From the NCBI GenBank assembly GCA_003485015.1, contig DNCN01000054.1, forward strand, positions 1 to 11,699: a stretch of 11,699 nucleotides of DNA, read 5' to 3'. The notes below the pieces were generated by a model. The model saw nothing but the letters and a program-made list of their open reading frames with translations, had not been told where the DNA came from and made no database searches. Within the stretch, counting starts at the first letter, position 1. Every line of letters begins with the position of its first letter. The position numbers were made by a program, and so were the translations under genes. Below are positions 1 through 6,618 of the stretch, piece by piece. The DNA comes from a bacterium. Its GTDB lineage: Bacteria > UBA9089.

Positions 1-1169
1 GAAGTAGTGCCACACCCAATACAGTCAAGATCTGCTTGGAGTAAAAGATGTCCCTCCTTGCCCAATGGACCAACCCGAGTTGGACCGCAGATGCCGATGA
101 TCGGTGTGTGCACAGCTGCAGCAATGTGCATCGCTCCAGTATCATTAGTAATCAGACAATCGCATCTGGAAAGGTATGCTGCTAACTCCTTAAGAAAGGT
201 CTTTCCCGCCAAATTGATAGGCCTTTGATTCATCATCTCCGCTATCTCTTTAGCTAAATCCTCCTCTTTAGGCCCCCCAAAGAGGATGATCTTTGCCCCA
301 TATTCCTCGTTTAAACGATCTCCCAGTTGGGCAAACCTCTCTTTAAGCCAGCACCGGGATCTAAAACCAGCGCCAGGATTGAGGCCGATAACAAGATCCC
401 CTTGCTTCACTCCATAATCGTCAAGAATCTGAAGACACCTGTTTTTAATCTCCGCCTCAATGGAGATAAGGAGTTCTCTCTTTGAGGGATTGACATCGGC
501 CATACGCAAGTGCAATTCCATTAAGTCAAGCCGATTCAGATCTTGCATCACCCGATTAGCCTTGATGTAAAAAGTATAAAGACTCCAAGCGCATCCCACG
601 AGTTTCGGTCGGCCAAACTCATTCACCATCAGACCCCAAACATTCCTTCCGCCAATGAGATGGGTTAGCACAGCACTCATAGGAGTTACTGAAAGGTTCA
701 AGGTTAGATCAAAGTCACTAAGCTGTAACTCTTTGATAGGTCTGTATATATCGGCCACTATCTTCCAGAAGTCCTTCTTCCCATCCCTGAGGTCTCTAAG
801 ACAGCGTTCCCTTGGAAATGAGAAGACCTCATCTACATTCGGATTCCCGACAACTATCTCCTTGGGGATCTCTGAGGTTAAAAGAGAGATACGGCTCTGG
901 GGATACTTTTCACGCAGTCCTCGTAGTGCAGGAGTGGTATAAACCACATCACCTATAGAGGAAGTTTGAATAACTAGAATATTATCCACCCTTCCCTCAA
1001 TTGATCCTGGTTGATAAGGTAAATTTGTAAGCCGCTGGACTCCCCAGTTTGCGTTCAATATCTTATCTATGAGCAGAAGGAGCATCTCCCCTTTGGAGAG
1101 TTTCTGGCCGCAATCCATCTTAAGATAGATTGGCTTAATCATCTCATTGAAATTGACCACCTTCTTCAA
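1..1169 (-). CDS. Glycosyltransferase family 9 (heptosyltransferase-like), 3' end cut by window edge
   Basis: Transfers a sugar, typically ADP-heptose, to a lipid-linked acceptor on the inner face of the membrane during LPS core or related glycan assembly. The reverse-strand frame is open from about 1169 to the left edge with no stop, so the C-terminus is missing. The N-terminal Rossmann strand reads ILVIQTSSIGDVVYTTPALR, the usual GT9 start. The C-terminal domain shows NPGAGFRSRCW, then IILFGGPKEED, and the hallmark NDTGAMHIAAA followed by GICGPT and a DCIGC segment. About 60 residues precede the Rossmann strand, longer than typical. I chose the TTG at 1169 because a GGAGG lies at 1182-1186 (12 nt away); an in-frame ATG at 1147 and a GTG beside the Rossmann strand are alternatives. 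It follows a small gene by 5 bp, so it is probably co-transcribed with it. Family is secure; the exact substrate is not. Confidence 0.88.
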   Translation of the reverse strand, partial: MKKVVNFNEMIKPIYLKMDCGQKLSKGEMLLLLIDKILNANWGVQRLTNLPYQPGSIEGRVDNILVIQTSSIGDVVYTTPALRGLREKYPQSRISLLTSEIPKEIVVGNPNVDEVFSFPRERCLRDLRDGKKDFWKIVADIYRPIKELQLSDFDLTLNLSVTPMSAVLTHLIGGRNVWGLMVNEFGRPKLVGCAWSLYTFYIKANRVMQDLNRLDLMELHLRMADVNPSKRELLISIEAEIKNRCLQILDDYGVKQGDLVIGLNPGAGFRSRCWLKERFAQLGDRLNEEYGAKIILFGGPKEEDLAKEIAEMMNQRPINLAGKTFLKELAAYLSRCDCLITNDTGAMHIAAAVHTPIIGICGPTRVGPLGKEGHLLLQADLDCIGCGTT

Positions 1170-1174
1170 TACGC

Positions 1175-1515
1175 CTAATTGCCTCCTTCTCTACTCCTCT
1201 CAAATTCTCTCTTTAAAGTAATTTCGATCAGTCCAAGAGCTGCCTCAATATCAAAACCCAACTTGTATTCACGGGTAGATGGAATTTTTTGCACCAATAC
1301 AGCATGGCCTAACTGTTCCATCCCTATGAATATAGGTAGCCCACCAGGGTTCACAACATTCATCCCATCTCCCTCTCCGAGATGTTTCTCCTTCTTTATG
1401 AGAATCGATTCGTAGGCATCGACTTTAGGAGGGAAGACCGGAATCCCCTCTCCCAACAGTTGAGTTTCATATTTTCTGATGATAGTTTTACTCGATCAAA
1501 GACTTCGAGTGACAT
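1175..1515 (-). pseudogene. Small unrecognised protein, apparently frameshifted near its N-terminus
   Basis: I do not recognise this family. The uninterrupted part runs from a possible TTG at 1456 to the stop at 1175 (93 residues) and contains VFPPKVDAYESILIKKEKHL, a Gly-rich NVVNPGGLPIFIG, and a charged C-terminus ending REFERSREGGN. That TTG has no visible ribosome site. An ATG at 1515 opens another frame (MSLEVFDRVK) which, with one extra A in the AAAA run near 1485, would join smoothly to TIIRKYETQLLGEGIPVF and give a coherent protein of about 113 residues. I infer a one-base deletion, or a sequencing error, in that run. The gene lies 35 bp after the GT2 gene and 5 bp before the GT9 gene on the same strand, so a surface-glycan role is plausible but only from context. 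No signal peptide or membrane segment is visible. Confidence 0.5.
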
Positions 1516-1550
1516 TGTTTCTCTTAATCAAAAGTCTCTTGGGTAAAATT

Positions 1551-2420
1551 TCAGCGGTAGTGGGTAAAGACAAGCCTTGTGGGAATCCTTACCCTCCTTA
1601 GTACCTCTTCCTTTATTTTAACCCTTGAGCTTAAAATCTTACCTGAGCCCTTCAGGGCATCCAAGAGGGCCTTAAGATAGACAAACGTCCTCTGCTCCAG
1701 ACTGGCATAGAAAACCATGTAAATAAGCTCAATCATCTTTGGAGAGAGCCTATTAAAAGGGTAGTACTTTAAGAGGATCCAGACCAGGTTCCTGGTATAG
1801 TAGTAAGCGATCTCCCTTCTTGCCCGACTAACCCCAGAGGTACGATGGTAGGCAATGATATCCGGATAGTGGACGATCTCATACCCAGCATTCAACACCC
1901 GAAGAGAGAGATCCTGCTCGCAAAGGTACAGGAAGAACTCTTTTGGAAAATACCCTACCTCTTCAAGGATGGTCCGTCTGATCCCTGCCCCTCCTCCACT
2001 AAAGCCATATGCGGATTGGGGATCTTGGACTGTATACTCTTTATCTTCTCTTCTGTAAATAGGAGAACGAATGTTGAAAGCAACTATTCCAATCTTAGGA
2101 TCGCTCTTGAAGACCCTAACCATTTTCACAATGGCATCCTCCTTGGGAAAGGAATCGTTATCCAAAAGGAGAATATGTTCCCCTCTTGCCTCCTTCATAC
2201 CTATGTTGGTCCCTTCAACACCCAAATTCTCTGGGAGAAAGATAGATCTCACCTCCTTGAATCCTTCTTCAAGTAACCCCCTTGTCCCATCGTTCGAATT
2301 GTTGTCAACAACAATTATCTCTAAGTTATTGTAATCCTGGTTCTTAAGTTGTAATAATGTCCCTCTTAAATCCTCCTTTCTATTCCAAGTAGTAATGACC
2401 ACACTGACTAAAGGATCCAT
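1551..2420 (-). CDS. Glycosyltransferase family 2
   Basis: An inverting GT-A fold transferase of 289 residues that moves a nucleotide-activated sugar onto a glycan, probably at the inner membrane surface. Visible motifs in order: SVVITTWNRKEDLRG (5-20), the nucleotide-binding VVDNNSNDGT (37-46), the metal-binding DND in LLLDNDSFP (84-92), GGGAGIRR (142-149), the acceptor/base region CEQDLSLR (167-174) and a conserved His at 192. A basic, hydrophobic C-terminal tail (about 205-289) could lie against the membrane. I chose ATG 2420 because it gives the standard MDPLVSVVIT start; a TTG at 2453 in frame would add 11 residues (MAVNHLCKLVT) that do not look like the family. No strong Shine-Dalgarno is seen. 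It resembles rhamnosyl- or other O-antigen transferases, but the sugar cannot be assigned. It heads the intact part of the minus-strand glycan block. Confidence 0.9.
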   Translation of the reverse strand: MDPLVSVVITTWNRKEDLRGTLLQLKNQDYNNLEIIVVDNNSNDGTRGLLEEGFKEVRSIFLPENLGVEGTNIGMKEARGEHILLLDNDSFPKEDAIVKMVRVFKSDPKIGIVAFNIRSPIYRREDKEYTVQDPQSAYGFSGGGAGIRRTILEEVGYFPKEFFLYLCEQDLSLRVLNAGYEIVHYPDIIAYHRTSGVSRARREIAYYYTRNLVWILLKYYPFNRLSPKMIELIYMVFYASLEQRTFVYLKALLDALKGSGKILSSRVKIKEEVLRRVRIPTRLVFTHYR

Positions 2421-2583
2421 TGTAACCAATTTACATAAATGATTAACGGCCAAGTATCCATTAATAGAATTTTTTCAATCATTTCCCTTATTTTGTTATC
2501 GGCATATTGAGTATATCTCCTTAATTTATAGCCACTTCAAGCTTACGGATAAGTCAAAGATTTTACAAGATAAATATACTATT

Positions 2584-2631
2584 ATTTAATGTATCACTAT
2601 AAGAAATAAGTCTATAGGTAAATAATAACAG
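2584..2631. repeat. Degenerate direct repeat, copy 1
   Basis: Starts ATTTAATGTATCACT and ends TAACAG. It aligns without gaps to 2754-2801 with 34 of 48 identical positions by eye. Low complexity explains part of the match, but the shared ATTTAATGTAT start and TAACAG end with equal length suggest a real duplicated unit. Confidence 0.4.
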
Positions 2632-2753
2632 TTCTTAGCAGTTAGTGGATAGGAATTGGCAAGGAGTAAGAGGTCTTAGAATTGGCTATACCGAAAGGAT
2701 CCTAAAAGAACAGCCAATATTATATGCTTCCAGACTGTTATGCAAATATTTAT

Positions 2754-2801
2754 ATTTAATGTATTACTGCAAAAAATAAATCCTAAGTAAGGTGGTAACA
2801 G
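2754..2801. repeat. Degenerate direct repeat, copy 2
   Basis: Starts ATTTAATGTATTACT and ends TAACAG, the partner of 2584-2631. It is followed directly by a perfect hairpin at 2802-2820 that coincides with the 3' limit of the GT4 relic. Confidence 0.4.
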
Positions 2802-2820
2802 CTTCTTGATGGTCAAGAAG
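2802..2820. repeat. Perfect 8-bp hairpin CTTCTTGA-TGG-TCAAGAAG
   Basis: A perfect inverted repeat with a 3-nt loop. No T-run follows on either strand, so it is not a standard intrinsic terminator. It sits at the junction between direct-repeat copy 2 and the end of the GT4 relic. Confidence 0.45.
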
Positions 2821-3094
2821 TAGAAATCGAGTAAAGGAACAGAATCTCTGGATTTTGGAAATATGTGAAGGAAAAGCCCAACTTCGGTGGTGGCTCAATC
2901 TGGATATCTACTTTTAATCAATCTAAACGCCTCAAGGCCAATCCGAAAACCTTAATAGGATGGGAACTATAAATCATCAGAATCTTCTTGGTTCTCGATT
3001 GATCTACATCGATCGGTCTAAAGTGGTCAAGGTCAATTCCAATGGATATTAAATGGGATTGGCGATTATACTTGTCTTTAAGTAGATCCTTTAG
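2813..3094 (-). pseudogene. Decayed fragment of a GT4 glycosyltransferase (GT-B fold)
   Basis: Not an ORF, but the minus strand reads as the linker and first part of the C-terminal domain of a GT4 enzyme. From 3094 one frame gives LKDLLKDKYN, then GIDLDHFRPIDVDQSRTKKI, then LMIYSSHPIK, the usual 'NGID..F.P' then 'ILMV.S.HPIKG' layout. At about 2950 the frame shifts by one (a G seems lost from an AAGG/TTTT junction) and continues GFRIGLEAFRLIKSRYPD, the family's 'G...AF.L....PD' helix. A second break near 2897 moves back to IEPPPKLGFSFTYFQNPE, matching the family's 'P.....F.Y..NP' segment. The catalytic EX7E region, the entire N-terminal domain and any start codon are absent. It lies just downstream of proS and upstream of the GT2 gene, so it probably was a member of the glycan cluster. 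Assignment to GT4 is inference from motif order. Confidence 0.7.
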
Positions 3095-3104
3095 CTAATT
3101 AGAA

Positions 3105-3120
3105 TGAACAAGGATGTTCA
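3105..3120. repeat. Palindrome TGAACA-AGGA-TGTTCA over the proS stop codon
   Basis: A perfect 6-bp inverted repeat with a 4-nt loop whose outer TGA (minus strand) is the proS stop codon. No U-tract follows, so terminator function is weak at best. It may slow RNA decay from the 3' end or be coincidence. Confidence 0.35.
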
Positions 3121-4845
3121 GAGGTAGTCGGTAGGAGTCTTCGCACTGATGTCAATCAACCCTTTTATCTTCTCAGATATCTCTTCTCTCTCTTCAAAGA
3201 ATTTCTCGCCGGTTCGATAGGAGATCTCGATCTTACCTGTCTCTTTGGCCTTCTTGCCAATGAAGAGGCGTAGGGGTATCCCTATAAGATCGGCATCGTT
3301 GAACTTCCTTCCTGCAGACTCATCCCGATCATCGATGAGGACTTCAATGTCTTGATCTAAGAGTTCCTTGTAAAGTTCTTCAGAGAGATCTTTCTGGAAG
3401 TTGTCGGTGATGTTTACGGGTAAGATCAGAATCTTGTAAGGGGCCACCGACATCGGCCAGATGATCCCTTTTTCATCATGGCTCTGCTCAATGATAGCTG
3501 CTATAAGCCTAGTGACACCAATCCCATAACAACCCATGATGATCGGTCTCTCTCTTCCCTCTTCATCCATAAAGAGGGCGTGCATAGCTTCAGAATACTG
3601 AGTCCCAAGCTTAAAGACGTGTCCCAATTCAATCCCCCGGCAGATCTTTAGACTCCCCTGACATCGGGAACAGGGGTCTTTTTCTTCAGCTATTTTGACA
3701 TCTCCAAAGATCCCCACCTTGAAGTCCCTATCTAAATTGGCGTTGAGGTAGTGGGCATCGGTCCTATTAGCACCTACAACAAAATTATTACCCTCCTTAA
3801 TGCTCTCATCAGCGATGATCAACACCCCTTCTAAGCCGATTGGTCCACTAAAACCGACCTCGCACCCACTCACCTCTTCAATGGTCTTAACATCAGCCAT
3901 CTCAAGGCAAGAACATCCAAGGAGCCGCCGGAGCTTCGTCTCATTGACCTCACGGTCACCCGGAACGAGTACCGCTATTACCCGGCCATCTGCCTTATAG
4001 AGAAGGGTCTTGATCAATCTTTCAGAAGAGACACCCAAGAAATTACTGACCTCCTCAACTGTCTTCATTCCTGGTGTCTCTTTCAACTCCAATACCCTTA
4101 ACTCTTCCTTATTCTCTCCTCTTCTCTCTCCTACCTCAGCCTGTTCCAGATTGGCCGCATAACCGCAGGAGTCACAGATTACAGTAAGATCTTCACCAGA
4201 TTCAGCCATAACCATGAACTCATGAGAACTTGAACCACCGATCAGGCCTGGGTCTGCCTCTACCGCACGATAGTCCAAGCCCAGGCGTTCGAATATCCGG
4301 CAGTAGGCGGTGTAGACATTCTCATAGCTTGCCCCTGCCTCCTCATCTGAACGACCAAAGCTATAGGCATCCTTCATGATGAACTCCCGACCTCGCATGA
4401 TTCCAAATCTGGGTCTTGGTTCATCTCTGAATTTGGTCTGGATCTGATAGAGTATCTTGGGTAGGCCCCGATACGAGCGGACTATCTTCCGGACAATATC
4501 GGTAATGACCTCTTCGTGGGTGGGCCCAAGACCGAACTCCCGATCTTTGCGATCCTTGAACTTGAACATATCCTGACCATAGAGCTCCCATCGACCCGTC
4601 TCCATCCAAAGCTCCTTGGGATGAAGGGCCGGCATGAGGAGCTCTTGAGCGCCAATCCGATCCATCTCCTCTCGGATGATCCGGATTACCTTTAAGAGAA
4701 CTCGATTACCCAACGGCAAGAAGGAATAAATCCCGGCAGCTAGCATCCGGATTAGACCTGCACGGAGCATCAACCTGTGGCTGATACTCTCAGCCTCCCT
4801 CGGTTCTTCAAATAATGTAGGTAAAAGAAGTTCTGACATTCTCAT
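3118..4845 (-). CDS. proS: Prolyl-tRNA synthetase (bacterial type with editing domain)
   Basis: Charges tRNA-Pro with proline in the cytoplasm; class II synthetase, 575 residues, the normal length for the bacterial form. Visible parts: N-terminal catalytic core with GLGPTHEE (105-112), motif 2 from TKFRDEPRPRFG (137-148) to REFIMKDAYSF (153-163), an inserted editing domain (about 240-385) that would hydrolyse Ala-tRNA-Pro and contains LIKTLLY (277-283), motif 3 GCYGIGVTRL (438-447), and a C-terminal anticodon-binding domain with VLIDDRDESAGRKFNDADLI (502-521). CDSCGY (224-229) and CSRCQG (392-397) flank the editing insert as a CxxC...CxxC pair typical of this enzyme. ATG 4845 is followed two codons later by a second ATG at 4839; a GGGGG lies about 12 nt upstream of the first. 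It is divergent from apgM and shares its short promoter region. Confidence 0.98.
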   Translation of the reverse strand: MRMSELLLPTLFEEPREAESISHRLMLRAGLIRMLAAGIYSFLPLGNRVLLKVIRIIREEMDRIGAQELLMPALHPKELWMETGRWELYGQDMFKFKDRKDREFGLGPTHEEVITDIVRKIVRSYRGLPKILYQIQTKFRDEPRPRFGIMRGREFIMKDAYSFGRSDEEAGASYENVYTAYCRIFERLGLDYRAVEADPGLIGGSSSHEFMVMAESGEDLTVICDSCGYAANLEQAEVGERRGENKEELRVLELKETPGMKTVEEVSNFLGVSSERLIKTLLYKADGRVIAVLVPGDREVNETKLRRLLGCSCLEMADVKTIEEVSGCEVGFSGPIGLEGVLIIADESIKEGNNFVVGANRTDAHYLNANLDRDFKVGIFGDVKIAEEKDPCSRCQGSLKICRGIELGHVFKLGTQYSEAMHALFMDEEGRERPIIMGCYGIGVTRLIAAIIEQSHDEKGIIWPMSVAPYKILILPVNITDNFQKDLSEELYKELLDQDIEVLIDDRDESAGRKFNDADLIGIPLRLFIGKKAKETGKIEISYRTGEKFFEEREEISEKIKGLIDISAKTPTDYL

Positions 4846-4877
4846 TTTAAAGATCTACCCCCTAAAGTCTATCTAAA

Positions 4878-4906
4878 ATGATACCAATATTAGAGGACAA
4901 AATCAA
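4878..4906 (-). promoter_or_regulatory. Putative sigma-70 promoter for proS
   Basis: On the minus strand TTGATT (4906-4901) and TATCAT (4883-4878) are separated by 17 bp, about 30 bp upstream of the proS start. Reasonable but not consensus. It overlaps no other element and lies back to back with the apgM promoter. Confidence 0.5.
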
Positions 4907-4914
4907 GAAAAATC

Positions 4915-4943
4915 TTGAAATACCGAGATTTCTGTGGTACAAT
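4915..4943 (+). promoter_or_regulatory. Sigma-70 promoter with extended -10 for apgM and downstream genes
   Basis: TTGAAA (4915-4920), 17 bp, then TACAAT (4938-4943), preceded by TG at 4935-4936 to make an extended -10 (TGGTACAAT). Transcription would begin near 4950, leaving a leader of about 20 nt before the apgM ATG at 4970. This is the best promoter in the window and may drive much of the collinear block to ispF. Confidence 0.7.
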
Positions 4944-4969
4944 AGAGTGGTGTTAATCTTGGAATTGAC

Positions 4970-6172
4970 ATGGATAATCAAGAATTACTGAAGAAACTCT
5001 CTACAGTAAATGAGTCGAAGATTGTACTTGTGGTGGCCGATGGCCTTGGTGGTCTGCCCAAGGAGGATGGTAAGACCGAACTTGAAGCAGCCAAGACCCC
5101 TAACCTAGACGATTTAGCAGCAAGGTCGATCTGTGGCCTAATGGATCCCATTCTACCTGGCGTCACCCCAGGCAGCGGCCCAGCCCATCTCTCCCTCTTC
5201 GGCTATGACCCCTTGAGGTATGAGATCGGCCGAGGAATCTTAGAGGTCTTAGGAGCGGGGCTCTCTCCTGGACCAAAGGATCTTGCGGCAAGGGGCAACT
5301 TTGCTACGATCAATACCGATGGGGTGATCATCGACCGCCGTGCTGGAAGGATCACTACTGAAAAGAATGTAGAGTTCTGCCAACTCTTAGATGGTATTGA
5401 GATAGAAGGTGTTAAGGTCACGGTGGCACCGGTCAAAGAACACCGGTTTGCCGCCATCTTCCAAGGGGAGGATCTTTACGATGAGCTTACCGACTCTGAT
5501 CCTCAGAGGATAGGTCTTGAGCCACTACTTGTCCTTCCCCTCATAAAAGAGGCGGAGAGGACTGCTCAAATGGTAAATAGGTTCATAGATGAGGCTAAGA
5601 GGCGCCTCTCGGAGCACTACCCCGCCAATATGGTCCTCTTCAGGGGGTTTGCTAAGAATCCTCAACTTCCAACATTTCAGGAGTTATACCAACTCAATCC
5701 CTCCTGTATCGCTACCTATCCGATGTATCGTGGCCTCGCCCGACTGCTTGGGATGGAACTCCTCCCAACAGGTGAGACCTTAGAGGCCCAGATCGAGACC
5801 TTAAAAGAATACTTCAAGGATTATGACTTCTTCTACCTTCACTTCAAGAAACCAGACTCTAAGGGTGAGGATGGGAACTTTGAAGGAAGGGTAAAAGACT
5901 TAGAGGAGCTTGACAAATACATCCCTTCTATTGTAGAATTGAATCCAGAGGTCCTTGTGGTTACAGGTGACCATTCTACACCGGCAAAGCTGAAGTCTCA
6001 CTCCTGGCATCCTGTTCCAGTGCTCCTCTGGTCCAAGTTCTGCCGGCAGGATCAGGTGACCACTTTTGGAGAGACAGCCTGTATCCAAGGGGGATTGGGG
6101 CGGCTTTCCGCAATCCATCTTATGCCCTTGATGTTAGCCAATGCCCAAAAGTTGAAGAAATTTGGGGCATAA
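4970..6172 (+). CDS. apgM: 2,3-bisphosphoglycerate-independent phosphoglycerate mutase, archaeal type
   Basis: Interconverts 3- and 2-phosphoglycerate in glycolysis and gluconeogenesis through a phosphoserine intermediate; alkaline-phosphatase superfamily, 400 residues, two metal ions. Visible: metal-binding VVADGLGG (21-28), TPNLD (43-47), the catalytic serine in TPGSGPAHLSLFGYDP (66-81, Ser69), YEIGRGILE (84-92), HFKKPDSKGEDG (291-302), VVTGDHSTP (330-338) and SWHPVPVLL (345-353). The order and spacing are those of the ApgM family rather than the longer bacterial GpmI. The gene follows a good promoter with a short leader and a weak ribosome site (GGA, about 7 nt before the ATG). It lies 49 bp before secG. 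ApgM-type enzymes occur in archaea and scattered bacteria, so this may reflect old transfer; nothing in its base use stands out from its neighbours. Confidence 0.95.
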   Translation: MDNQELLKKLSTVNESKIVLVVADGLGGLPKEDGKTELEAAKTPNLDDLAARSICGLMDPILPGVTPGSGPAHLSLFGYDPLRYEIGRGILEVLGAGLSPGPKDLAARGNFATINTDGVIIDRRAGRITTEKNVEFCQLLDGIEIEGVKVTVAPVKEHRFAAIFQGEDLYDELTDSDPQRIGLEPLLVLPLIKEAERTAQMVNRFIDEAKRRLSEHYPANMVLFRGFAKNPQLPTFQELYQLNPSCIATYPMYRGLARLLGMELLPTGETLEAQIETLKEYFKDYDFFYLHFKKPDSKGEDGNFEGRVKDLEELDKYIPSIVELNPEVLVVTGDHSTPAKLKSHSWHPVPVLLWSKFCRQDQVTTFGETACIQGGLGRLSAIHLMPLMLANAQKLKKFGA

Positions 6173-6221
6173 TTTAAAAAAGGTTGGTATCTATCACTAC
6201 TTTTTTGGAGGTTAGAATTCT

Positions 6222-6575
6222 ATGAGTGGGTTAATAATAGTTTTTCATATCTTTATCTGTATTACCCTTATCCTGATCGTCCTTCTTCAGGCTGGAAAGG
6301 GGGCAGATTTAGGTGCCGCTTTTGGTGGTGGTTCGTCCCAAACCGCCTTTGGTGCCCGCCGGGGAAATATTTTGACTAGATTCACCACCATCTGTGCTAT
6401 CCTCTTTATGGTTACCTCATTTGTTCTATCATTCATCTTTTTATCTCGACCTTCACTTAGAAGGGAGTTTCCAAGAAAAGAGAAAGCCCCAATCGAAGAG
6501 AAGGCCTCAGTCGAAGAGAAGATCGAAGCCCCAGTTGAAGAAAAGACCAAAGAAGGTAAAAATGTCAAGAAGTAA
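6222..6575 (+). CDS. secG: Preprotein translocase subunit SecG
   Basis: Small inner-membrane partner of SecY and SecE that assists SecA-driven protein export. 117 residues with two membrane segments (about 4-22 and 54-74) and the conserved cytoplasmic loop LLQAGKGADLGAAFGGG (21-37) through SSQTAFGARRGNILTR (38-53), which is diagnostic. A clear GGAGG at 6207-6211 sits 10 nt before the ATG. After the second membrane segment comes a charged tail of about 40 residues rich in Glu and Lys with near-repeats PIEEK, SVEEK and PVEEK; many SecG tails are variable and this one is likely disordered. It is 49 bp after apgM and 43 bp before the binding protein gene, consistent with one operon. No tRNA-Leu follows it, although that linkage is common in other bacteria. 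Confidence 0.96.
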   Translation: MSGLIIVFHIFICITLILIVLLQAGKGADLGAAFGGGSSQTAFGARRGNILTRFTTICAILFMVTSFVLSFIFLSRPSLRREFPRKEKAPIEEKASVEEKIEAPVEEKTKEGKNVKK

Positions 6576-6618
6576 GGATTAGAAGACTAAAGAAACACTC
6601 GAGGAAAAAGGAGAGACC

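Larger units (their letters stand above)
2421..2812. other. AT-rich intergenic region with degenerate direct repeat and small hairpins
   Basis: No convincing gene. It contains two 48-bp copies of a related AT-rich sequence (2584-2631 and 2754-2801, exactly 170 bp apart, about 34 of 48 identical), and an inverted TTGGCT...AGCCAA pair around 2682-2717. It separates the GT2 gene from the GT4 relic and must hold the promoter of the GT2 gene, but I could not pick a confident -35/-10 pair. A 23-codon minus-strand frame (MIEKILLMDT...) ends just inside the GT2 start and could be a leader or nothing. Confidence 0.4.

Noticed and set aside
1845..2276. 143-codon plus-strand frame
   Set aside because: Antisense to the GT2 gene, whose motifs are clear.
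2421..2453. Upstream TTG start for the GT2 gene
   Set aside because: The added MAVNHLCKLVT does not fit the family and no ribosome site is present; ATG 2420 gives the usual start.
2836..2973. Short plus-strand frame with KEKPNFGGGSIWISTF
   Set aside because: Antisense to the GT4 relic, which has much better family support; too short and no ribosome site.
3105..3120. Intrinsic terminator for proS
   Set aside because: A hairpin exists but with no U-tract and it includes the stop codon.
6576..6618. tRNA-Leu after secG
   Set aside because: Looked for because of the common linkage; the gap is only 43 bp and holds just a ribosome site.
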